The translations under genes were made by a program, and so were the position numbers. Under the pieces are notes generated by a model. That model was given only the letters and a program-made list of their open reading frames with translations, did not search any database and was not told where the DNA came from. Positions 1-5,162 of a DNA stretch of 5,297 nt are shown piece after piece (the stretch's first letter is position 1; the number at the start of each line of letters is the position of its first letter). The stretch comes from Caldilineaceae bacterium. GTDB lineage: Bacteria > Chloroflexota > Anaerolineae > Caldilineales > Caldilineaceae. The stretch spans positions 1 to 5,297 of the forward strand of contig WGCB01000068.1 in the NCBI GenBank assembly GCA_015494005.1, in the 5' to 3' direction.

Positions 1-290
1 TAGTAGAGGGGGATGACCTTCCAGTACGACACCGCTGCTCGCTTCCGGAGCAGTCCATCCGGGGCAGCCAGGCGACGGAGGACCTTGCTCTTGCCCATGT
101 ACTTGGCCCCGATGAGGGCGAAGTCCAGGGGCCTGGGCCCGAGGATGCCCTCCACCATCTCCTGGACGATGGGTTTGCGCTCGAAAAAGTGGGCCCGAGC
201 CATGCTCACCGAGCCATCCTGGTCCAATGGCTTGGCTGCATCGGGAAAGTCGGTTGGCTCTAGATCGGACGAGGTTTTCAACAAAGTCAT
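1..290 (-). CDS. P-loop ATPase, N-terminal part (cut by window edge)
   Basis: The leftward frame is open from an ATG at 288-290 to the window edge and gives the first 96 residues. A Walker A motif, GAKYMGKS, sits at residues 61-68 (bases 87-110) after a hydrophobic strand (DFALI). It is preceded by an ARAHFFERKPIVQEMVEGIL segment, which resembles the 'F-x-GR-x-x-x-L' lead-in of AAA/STAND-type ATPases. The start is supported by an AGGGAG ribosome binding site 9 bases upstream. The start lies 18 bases past the stop of the RSH-ATPase gene, so the two are very probably co-transcribed. Walker B, sensors and any effector domain are outside the window, so the family cannot be fixed. ATP or GTP binding is well supported; the role is not. 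By context it could be a partner or paralogue of the ATPase half of its neighbour. Confidence 0.75.
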   Translation of the reverse strand, partial: MTLLKTSSDLEPTDFPDAAKPLDQDGSVSMARAHFFERKPIVQEMVEGILGPRPLDFALIGAKYMGKSKVLRRLAAPDGLLRKRAAVSYWKVIPLY

Positions 291-308
291 GGTGGGTTTC
301 TCCCTTCG

Positions 309-3300
309 TCAGTCAATAGGGGGATGGCGGGTGAGCCAGCTGGCAAAGAGCAGGCTGGTGAATCGCCAGCGACCATCCTCGGTGGGGGTCAGGATATGCT
401 TTCTGGCCATTTCATGCAAGATGGAATTCACGCGTTCCGGATCCTGGTCCGGCAGGGCTTCCTGGAGGGCTTCCACGGAGACCGGGTGGCCGTCTGGGCC
501 GGTGAGCCGGGCGAGCTCCGTGCAGACGGACCAGGCCCGCCCCCGCACCAACTCCAGCAGGTGGGCACAGAGGTTCTCCCCAGGCCTCAGGAAGCCCTCC
601 TTCACTTCCTCCACGTCCTCCAGCGTCACCTGCCGCCGCTGAGACCTGGCCATGTGGTTCACCAGGCCATAGCAGAAGCCCTGGATCAGGAAGGGGCTCC
701 TCCCGGTGAGCTGGAGAACCCGCTCCAGGGCTTCTGGCGTGTACTCGAAGTAGTTGCGCACCGGACGCTGGACGAGATCCCGGGCGTCCTGGGCGTCCAG
801 GGGCGAGAGGACCAGGCTGGGGCCGAGCTGGAGCACCTGCCAGGCCAGTTCCGCGGACGCGCCCGGCTCCGCCCAGGCGCCTGAGCTTATCAGCCGGTTG
901 TAGGTCTGCTCCTGGACCACAAGGACGTAGCTGGCGAAGTTCCGAGTGGCGGTGATCAGCGCCTTCCACTGGGCGAAGAAGTGCTCGCCTAGGGTCTGGC
1001 TGTGGTAGGCGTCGATGGTGGAGCTGAACTCGTCCATGAGCAGGAGCAGGCGCAGGTTCGCCTGGCTGTGGATGTCCCGCAGGTAGCCGACCATCTGCTG
1101 GACCGGGCTGGCCTGGAAGAGGGTGCGAGAGGGGGCGCCCACGCGGTCAATGCGGCCACTGTGCTGGAGCTCGTTGAAGATGGTCTCGGCGATGGCGTAG
1201 AAAAGCTGGTTGCTCTCCATGTGCCCGAAGGTCTGGAAATCCACGATGACGGGCAGGAAGTGGCCGGAATGCACCGGGTAGAGATGCTCGTCCATCTCGT
1301 CCTGGCTGTACTGGCGCTTCAGCTGGAGCAGCAGGGATGTCTTGCCCACCCGCTTCTGCCCCCGGATGCCGATCATCTCCTGGCCGCTCAGGAGCCACTC
1401 GTGGATCTGGCGCAGCTCTTGCTCCCGGCCGTAGAAAAGGTCCGGGTCCTCTACCGGGAGCCGGTTGTAGGGGTTTGTGAAGGTGCTGATGGGCAGGGCC
1501 AGGGCCGCCCGCTCGGACGGAAGCAGCCCCATGCGCCGCACCCTGTCCACCTGATGGCCTGGGAGCACCTCCAGCTCGGCCACCAGGTCGTCCAGCAGGT
1601 GATCGCCCCTGGCTTCCACGGTCAACTCCAGGCGGGCTCGGCCATGGCGAGCCACGGCCCGCACCTCGTGGAGTTTCAGGTTGGGGCTGCGCGCGTAGAC
1701 GCTTTGCAACACGTCTCCCAGGATGCCGTCCCGGTCCATGGCCTGGACCACCAGCCGGTCCACGCTGCGCTGCAGTGGGACCAGGCGCCACTCCAGTGAC
1801 ACCTTTTCCGCGCTCTTACTTTTAGCATGCTTGCAGTCTTTGTGATGCACGGTCAAGCCCACAGCCCGGCCCTCCCGCCGGCGCACCCGCCCCCGGACAT
1901 CGTCCCCTGGGCGGGGCCGGCAACACTGGGCCAGGCGCACCTGGTGCTCGTGCAGGCCTAGCTCCTGGGGCAGCAGGATCTGGCGGACAATCTCTCGGGT
2001 GAAGAGGGGATGCAGGAATTTGTCCACGGAGAGATGGCCGTCTGCGATCTTCCGCAGCAGGGTTTCCACCCGATCCAGGTTGAGCCGCTGGAGGGCCGCT
2101 TGTAGCGCCCGCTCGACCTCTTGATCCGGCAGGCGGAAGCCATAGTGCTCCTCCAGCTTCTCGCGTCGGCGCTCCAGGATGTGGCGGCCTTCCTGGAGGC
2201 TGTGGCCCTGCCGGCGGAGGAAGCGTCGGATCCGCTGGCGGGCCCGGCTGGTGCGGGCAGCGTTGAACCAGGTCTGGGTGGGGCCTGGGGCTCGCGGATC
2301 GTGCTCGATCCAGACCAGATCCCGGTGGTGCAGTTGCGTGACCGGTTCCACCGGCACACCGTTGAGCCAGAAGGTGCGGCACTGGTCGGCCAGGTCGCTG
2401 TGCACCTGGTAGGCGTAATCCACCACCGTGCAGCCTCGGGGAAACCGGAAGAGCTCCCCCTGGGGGCTGAAGACGTAGAGGATCTCGGGCTGGGAGCCGG
2501 CCTCCGCGGCGTGGATGTGCTGGTTGGCTTCGTCCCTGCGGTTCCACCAGGCGTTCTTCAACGCCCCCTCGGGGAGGTCCCGTCTCAGCGCGGCCGCTAC
2601 CCCCCACTGGTTGACCTCGTCCATCTCCGGGGTGACGATGGTGAAATGCAGGAGACGGCGGCGCCCAAGGTGCTTCGGGGGAATCTCCACCGTGGTCTCC
2701 AGGGCCCGGTAGCCGTTGAGCTTGCAGTTGTTGATGGTGTCCACCACCCGGCCTTCCAGGGGGCGCCAGAGCTCATGGATGGCGCGGAGGGCATCGTAGC
2801 AGCGTTTCTCCTCGGGTACGATCAGCTTGATGGGGATGGTTTCGAAGACCTCGGGGTGGGCCCGCTCCATGTAGCGGGCATCGTAGATCCGGCCGGGTGC
2901 GTGGGGCTGCCAGATGGGCGGATTTGCCTCCACCAGGACTTCAGGCAGACGCGTTTTCACCTCGTCGAAGGCCTGGGCATTGAGGGCCCGTTCGTTGGCC
3001 AGCAGGCGTTGGAGTCTCTGGTACGCCTTGCGCTCCCGGCCATGCTCCAGGGCCCAGTTGGCTAGCTCGTCCTGGAGGGCGCGCATGCCCAGCATCTCCA
3101 GCAGGGGCACGTAGCACTCGTCGGCTTCCTGGGCAAAGGCTCGCCGTGCAGCGCCCTCGCTTTTCCGGGCATGCTGGAAACGTTCCCAGATGTCCGCCAC
3201 GCCCAGGAGAGCCAGGCGGGGATCCCGGTAGGCGGCCACGTAGAAACGGATGCGCCGATGCACCTGGGGCGTTCCCAGGCGACGGTTCAGGGGCTTTTCT

Positions 3301-3590
3301 TGAAGGATGCGCTGGTAGTTCTTGCACAGGGTGGCCACGTCCTGGCCACAAGCCTCGGCCACTTGAGCTTGCGTGAGCAGCTCCTTCCAGAGGAACGTAT
3401 GCAACAGCCCAGCCGCCACCAGCTCGGGAGGCGCGCCCCAGTGGGCCAGCAGCCGGGCCACCTCCAGGCCGTGGTGGTAGCGCTCTCGGCAGGTGCCCGC
3501 CTGGTCCGCACAGATGGCCCGACCCGCCACCAGAGGATGCACCAACCTCTGGGCTTGCAGGAAAAGGGGATCGCCCTGCCAATCGTCCAC
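309..3590 (-). CDS. RelA/SpoT-like protein with degenerate catalytic domains fused to a C-terminal AAA/STAND-type ATPase
   Basis: This 1093-residue protein follows a full long RSH and then adds an ATPase. Domains by residue: HD-like 20-180; synthetase-like 225-340; TGS 369-430; helical 431-545; zinc-finger-like 546-605; ACT 609-690; P-loop ATPase 706-1000; winged-helix-like tail 1005-1090. The IHELWRP core (271-277), NGY (292-294), the TGS DYAY..H397 segment, ligands C556/C557/H582/C586 and the ACT 'DRDGILGDV' signature support the RSH part. In the HD domain H40, H64 and D133 remain, but HD is HT (64-65) and the ED pair is W68/K69. In the synthetase the metal Asp is E250, the catalytic Glu is H315 and the ATP-loop Arg and Lys are A231 and G233. 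Neither ppGpp hydrolysis nor canonical synthesis is expected. The ATPase has Walker A GQKRVGKT (744-751), Walker B LLLLMDE (848-854) and an 'LTGRSPFLIQ' motif (961-970) typical of AAA/ATPase_2-like proteins. Ordinary RSHs end near 700-750 residues, so the ATPase is an extra module. The GTG start is the only start before an in-frame TGA upstream and has GAAAGG 8 bases before it. Confidence 0.95.
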   Translation of the reverse strand: MDDWQGDPLFLQAQRLVHPLVAGRAICADQAGTCRERYHHGLEVARLLAHWGAPPELVAAGLLHTFLWKELLTQAQVAEACGQDVATLCKNYQRILQEKPLNRRLGTPQVHRRIRFYVAAYRDPRLALLGVADIWERFQHARKSEGAARRAFAQEADECYVPLLEMLGMRALQDELANWALEHGRERKAYQRLQRLLANERALNAQAFDEVKTRLPEVLVEANPPIWQPHAPGRIYDARYMERAHPEVFETIPIKLIVPEEKRCYDALRAIHELWRPLEGRVVDTINNCKLNGYRALETTVEIPPKHLGRRRLLHFTIVTPEMDEVNQWGVAAALRRDLPEGALKNAWWNRRDEANQHIHAAEAGSQPEILYVFSPQGELFRFPRGCTVVDYAYQVHSDLADQCRTFWLNGVPVEPVTQLHHRDLVWIEHDPRAPGPTQTWFNAARTSRARQRIRRFLRRQGHSLQEGRHILERRREKLEEHYGFRLPDQEVERALQAALQRLNLDRVETLLRKIADGHLSVDKFLHPLFTREIVRQILLPQELGLHEHQVRLAQCCRPRPGDDVRGRVRRREGRAVGLTVHHKDCKHAKSKSAEKVSLEWRLVPLQRSVDRLVVQAMDRDGILGDVLQSVYARSPNLKLHEVRAVARHGRARLELTVEARGDHLLDDLVAELEVLPGHQVDRVRRMGLLPSERAALALPISTFTNPYNRLPVEDPDLFYGREQELRQIHEWLLSGQEMIGIRGQKRVGKTSLLLQLKRQYSQDEMDEHLYPVHSGHFLPVIVDFQTFGHMESNQLFYAIAETIFNELQHSGRIDRVGAPSRTLFQASPVQQMVGYLRDIHSQANLRLLLLMDEFSSTIDAYHSQTLGEHFFAQWKALITATRNFASYVLVVQEQTYNRLISSGAWAEPGASAELAWQVLQLGPSLVLSPLDAQDARDLVQRPVRNYFEYTPEALERVLQLTGRSPFLIQGFCYGLVNHMARSQRRQVTLEDVEEVKEGFLRPGENLCAHLLELVRGRAWSVCTELARLTGPDGHPVSVEALQEALPDQDPERVNSILHEMARKHILTPTEDGRWRFTSLLFASWLTRHPPID

Positions 3591-3598
3591 GGTACGCG

Positions 3599-3604
3599 CC
3601 TTTC
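3599..3604 (-). promoter_or_regulatory. Ribosome binding site fixing the GTG start of the RSH-ATPase gene
   Basis: On the minus strand GAAAGG lies 8 bases before GTG at 3590-3588. An in-frame TGA 12 bases upstream of that GTG excludes a longer protein, so this site decides the start. Confidence 0.6.
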
Positions 3605-3651
3605 AGGATGCGGGAGAGAACACGAGGGGAGCCGTTCGTGTTGACGAATTG

Positions 3652-3679
3652 GGATCACAGAAAACTTTGGATCACGGAA
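3652..3679. repeat. Two 11-base direct repeats (GGATCACRGAA) upstream of the RSH-ATPase gene
   Basis: GGATCACAGAA at 3652-3662 and GGATCACGGAA at 3669-3679 differ at one base and are offset by 17 bases. A CTTTGG element also recurs (3665-3670 and 3685-3690). They lie 62-89 bases before the GTG start of the leftward gene, inside its predicted leader. Paired direct repeats like this can be regulator binding sites or RNA elements. No matching known operator is recognised. Confidence 0.5.
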
Positions 3680-3761
3680 GCACGCTTTGGGTGTGAGAGA
3701 GGCATTCAATGGCGTGCAACTGGTCGGAGTGGAAACTGGGAACTCGTGGAGGAGTAGTCAG

Positions 3762-3791
3762 AAAAAGCGCCAGGGCTCCCAGGCTGAGCCC
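3762..3791 (-). promoter_or_regulatory. Possible attenuator hairpin in the leader of the RSH-ATPase operon
   Basis: Read leftward, GGGCTC (3786-3791) pairs with GAGCCC (3773-3778) around a 7-base loop. Six bases later comes a TTTTT run (3762-3766). A second imperfect hairpin, GCCTGG with CCTGGC around GAGC (3769-3784), overlaps it and ends nearer the T-run. The two folds exclude each other, as in an attenuator. The stems are short, so chance is a real alternative. Confidence 0.25.
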
Positions 3792-3834
3792 ATGACAAAA
3801 CACACAGAGGTACCTTAAAATTTTGTGCAAATTG

Positions 3835-3863
3835 TTGACTTTATGAAAAAACTTTGATATCCT
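3835..3863 (+). promoter_or_regulatory. Rightward sigma-70-type promoter
   Basis: TTGACT (3835-3840; 5 of 6 to the -35 consensus) and TATCCT (3858-3863; 4 of 6 to the -10 consensus) are separated by exactly 17 bases. They lie in the most AT-rich part of the window. Transcription would begin near 3870 and run toward the 31-codon ORF and the structured region beyond it. Confidence 0.5.
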
Positions 3864-3869
3864 TGTGAA
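3840..3869 (-). promoter_or_regulatory. Candidate leftward promoter for the RSH-ATPase operon
   Basis: On the minus strand TTCACA (3864-3869; 5 of 6) and CATAAA (3840-3845; 4 of 6) are spaced by 18 bases. It overlaps the rightward promoter almost completely, so the two directions could compete for polymerase. It would leave a leader of about 240 bases before the GTG. The match is moderate and the AT-rich context makes chance hits likelier. Confidence 0.3.
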
Positions 3870-4037
3870 CAAAGAAGAATTATGTGTTTGTTGTGTCTAT
3901 TCTACCCTATTTTCACGTTTGTTTCAAGCATTTTTTCAACTTCCCCCGGACGCATCACCGACTACTTTGCTACGCTCCTCGGCCACAACTCTCCGCAACG
4001 AATTCGCTGCGGACATATCTGCGAAGGAGGAATTCAG

Positions 4038-4133
4038 ATGCCTTGGCCCATCGCCATTCCTCGTCTGCTTCAGGAAGTCACCTTGTCTGTCCTGGATGGT
4101 CTGATCGGGGCGGGCAGGCGCGAAGAGCCTTGA
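4038..4133 (+). CDS. Small ORF (31 residues) with a very strong ribosome binding site
   Basis: ATG at 4038 opens 31 codons ending at TGA (4131-4133). The site GAAGGAGG (4023-4030) is nearly a perfect complement of the 16S rRNA 3' end and lies 7 bases before the ATG, which is the main evidence. The peptide begins MPWPIAIPRLLQEV, has a short hydrophobic middle (about residues 14-25) and ends in a charged GRREEP tail. It has no recognised family. It lies about 165 bases after the predicted rightward start site. It could be a real small protein, a leader peptide for what follows, or the 3' part of a longer frame starting at ATG 3882 (83 residues), which has a weaker site. The start at 4038 is preferred on ribosome binding alone. 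Confidence 0.4.
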   Translation: MPWPIAIPRLLQEVTLSVLDGLIGAGRREEP

Positions 4134-4610
4134 AGAGGTGCAGATGTTCTCGTCCACGCTCTCGTTGCTGACCACTCCTCGTCACTCACTTCACCGCCTT
4201 CTCTCTGCATCCTCCCCCTGAACGGCCTTTCGGGCCCTGGGACGACCGCTCTTCCCCTGACGTTGAACCGTGGCGGCTACGCCATCTCGACAGCCCTGTT
4301 GAAAACCGCGCCCATCGTCCGGTGCCTCGCAACCGGATGAGCCTCGGAGCCCAAGCGGCGTTTTGACCCGCTTGGATCGTATCCCTGCGCGGTGATCCGC
4401 GGACTCTCTGACTCCAGGCCCGGTTTCCGGCGCTATCCAGCGTCCTGTCTGCTCCCGAAACCCATCTTCCCGAGCGCTTTCTCCCAAGAGGGGGCGCGGA
4501 GCAGCCGTCACCGCCGTATCACCCTGACCCCGCACCCTTTCTTGCCTCACCGGTGGAGCGTCTGTTTCTGAAGGGTTGGCTGCCTCCTCAGCAGCCAGAA
4601 AGGGGGGAAC
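4134..4610. other. Non-coding, hairpin-rich region of about 475 bases
   Basis: No open frame here has both a good ribosome binding site and protein-like composition. Several hairpins cluster in its centre. TCGTCCGGT (4315-4323) pairs with ACCGGATGA (4332-4340), 9 pairs with one G-U and an 8-base loop. CCAAGCGG (4351-4358) pairs with CCGCTTGG (4368-4375), a perfect 8-base stem. CGCGG (4388-4392) pairs with CCGCG (4397-4401). The plus strand is pyrimidine-rich in parts. It may be a long leader or structured RNA, but I recognise no known riboswitch or RNA family, and GC-rich DNA makes short hairpins by chance. Confidence 0.5.
4577..4597 (+). promoter_or_regulatory. Hairpin just before the ribosome binding site of the 70-residue membrane protein
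   Basis: TGGCTGC (4577-4583) and GCAGCCA (4591-4597) form a perfect 7-pair stem with loop CTCCTCA. It ends about 4 bases before the G-rich Shine-Dalgarno AGGGGGG (4601-4607). The CTCC of the loop could pair with that G-run, which suggests possible translational control, though this is only inferred. Confidence 0.35.
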
Positions 4611-4823
4611 ATGTTGTCCGTTTTAGCCGTTGCCCTGGCCATGGTCAGCCTCGTCGTGGCCTTCGGCATCGCATCCAGCATGCTGGTGGCCCGCTGGATC
4701 GGCCACTGCCAAAGCTGGCGAGATCAGGAGGACTACGCACTGGGGATCGTTCTCTGCGCCATCTTCGTCACCATCGCTCTGCTGCTCCTGATCCTGGCCC
4801 GCATGTGGGCGATGGCTGGCTGA
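4611..4823 (+). CDS. Small two-helix membrane protein of unknown function
   Basis: The 70-residue protein starts at ATG 4611, with AAAGGGGGG (4599-4607) 3 bases upstream as a strong if close-set ribosome binding site. Residues 3-27 and 43-63 are long hydrophobic stretches expected to span the membrane. They are joined by a polar loop of about 15 residues with R28, R37, D38, E40 and D41. The first helix is too long and uncharged at its front for a typical cleaved signal peptide, so a helical hairpin in the inner membrane is likeliest. No family is recognised. It reads in the same direction as the 28-residue membrane protein gene 124 bases downstream and may share a transcript with it. A GC-rich hairpin at 4849-4876 follows the stop. 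Confidence 0.75.
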   Translation: MLSVLAVALAMVSLVVAFGIASSMLVARWIGHCQSWRDQEDYALGIVLCAIFVTIALLLLILARMWAMAG

Positions 4824-4848
4824 CCAGGCCCTGGGCTACGGGGCAGAC

Positions 4849-4876
4849 GGTGGGGCAGGGCGGCCCTCGCCCCACC
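4849..4876 (+). other. GC-rich hairpin after the 70-residue membrane protein gene
   Basis: GGTGGGGC (4849-4856) pairs with GCCCCACC (4869-4876). Inside it AGGG (4857-4860) pairs with CCCT (4864-4867), leaving one bulged C. It starts 25 bases past the stop. No T-run follows, so it looks more like a 3' stabilising hairpin or pause site than a classical terminator. Confidence 0.5.
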
Positions 4877-4908
4877 ACTGTGACATCGCATCCGACCGCT
4901 GTGGATTT

Positions 4909-4932
4909 TGTGTGATTGGGGGGAATCACTCA
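4909..4932. promoter_or_regulatory. Inverted repeat before the 28-residue membrane protein gene
   Basis: GTGATT (4912-4917) and AATCAC (4924-4929) flank a run of six G's, with two further pairs beyond a single mismatch. It sits 16 bases upstream of the ATG, next to the AAAGGAG site at 4936-4942. It could be a repressor operator or a hairpin masking the ribosome binding site. No regulator is recognised. Confidence 0.35.
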
Positions 4933-4947
4933 CAGAAAGGAGCAAGG

Positions 4948-5034
4948 ATGGATCCTCAGACAGCGTTGATCTTCGCGCTCGTCGCCTTCATCCTCGGGCT
5001 CATGATGGGGGTGTCGTTGGTACGTCCCTCCTAG
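4948..5034 (+). CDS. Very small single-helix membrane protein (28 residues)
   Basis: ATG 4948 begins 28 codons ending at TAG (5032-5034). The ribosome binding site AAAGGAG (4936-4942) is strong and lies 5 bases before the ATG. After a short polar start (MDPQT), residues 6-25 are continuously hydrophobic and fit one membrane helix. The helix contains G17 and G21, a GxxxG pattern often used for helix packing. The C-terminus is a short VRPS tail, where the Arg would favour a cytoplasmic side. No family is recognised. It may be a subunit or modulator of a membrane complex, or act with the upstream 70-residue membrane protein. The stop codon lies in a small palindrome (CTAGCC/GGCTAG, 5031-5044). 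A terminator follows about 90 bases later. Confidence 0.65.
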   Translation: MDPQTALIFALVAFILGLMMGVSLVRPS

Positions 5035-5126
5035 CCCCGGCTAGGTGAACAAGAGCGCGGCCTTGCGTGTCGATCCCAGGGGACAGGTCGGTAACCCCGG
5101 CCTTCCCCGTTGCATCCAAGAAAAAG

Positions 5127-5162
5127 AGGTCACCCACCGATCCCTCGAGTGGGTGACCTTTT
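5127..5162. terminator. Bidirectional intrinsic terminator between convergent genes
   Basis: AGGTCACCCAC (5127-5137) pairs perfectly with GTGGGTGACCT (5149-5159), 11 pairs. A further CGA/TCG stem closes a TCCC loop inside. TTTT (5159-5162) follows on the plus strand. AAAAA (5121-5125) precedes it, giving a T-run for leftward transcripts. This would end transcription from the small membrane protein genes and from the leftward gene that ends at 5234. Confidence 0.75.

Larger units (their letters stand above)
3605..4037. other. Intergenic control region between the RSH-ATPase gene and the 31-codon ORF
   Basis: About 430 bases hold no convincing gene. From left to right there is the leader of the leftward gene with direct repeats and a hairpin, then an AT-rich island from about 3811 to 3960 with AAAATTTT (3817-3824) and two overlapping opposite promoter candidates. 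The untranslated start of the rightward transcript follows. An open frame can be extended back to an ATG at 3882 in the frame of the 31-codon ORF, but it has only a weak purine stretch before it. Confidence 0.6.

Noticed and set aside
13..3065. Long plus-strand open frames at 13-642, 324-884, 1002-1799 and 2121-3065, opposite the RSH-ATPase gene
   Set aside because: They are antisense to a frame with unmistakable family motifs, lack recognisable domains, and are expected by chance in GC-rich DNA.
412..3582. Minus-strand open frames overlapping the RSH-ATPase gene in other frames (412-969, 1147-1791, 1822-2607, 2941-3582)
   Set aside because: Their composition is heavy in Gly, Pro, Arg and Ala, as expected for shifted readings of GC-rich coding sequence, and none has a domain.
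3652..3690. CRISPR-like or iteron array
   Set aside because: Only two repeat units of 11 bases exist, with a 6-base gap, which is too few and too closely spaced for a CRISPR or a replication origin.
3882..4037. Extension of the 31-codon ORF back to ATG 3882 (83 residues)
   Set aside because: Only a weak purine stretch precedes this ATG, it would lie about 12 bases from the predicted transcription start, and the upstream residues look non-protein-like. The internal start has a far better ribosome binding site.
4144..4221. 25-codon ORF (MFSSTLSLLTT...) right after the 31-codon ORF
   Set aside because: It has a GAGG 5 bases upstream, but the peptide is low-complexity Ser/Leu/Pro from pyrimidine-rich DNA and has no other support.
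4332..4350. CGGATGAG as a possible hammerhead ribozyme core
   Set aside because: The core needs CTGATGA and a following GAAA after a stem. The first base pair of the motif differs and no GAAA is properly placed.
4363..4385. TTGACC and TATCCC as a possible rightward promoter
   Set aside because: The spacer is only 11 bases, too short for sigma-70, and the boxes lie within a perfect hairpin region.
4191..4550. 119-codon minus-strand open frame starting with GTG
   Set aside because: Its Arg/Gly-rich composition, lack of hydrophobic core pattern and lack of a clear ribosome binding site suggest a chance frame across structured non-coding DNA.
4849..4876. Intrinsic terminator for the 70-residue protein gene
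   Set aside because: The stem is strong, but the sequence after it (ACTGTGAC) has no T-run, so it is listed only as a hairpin.
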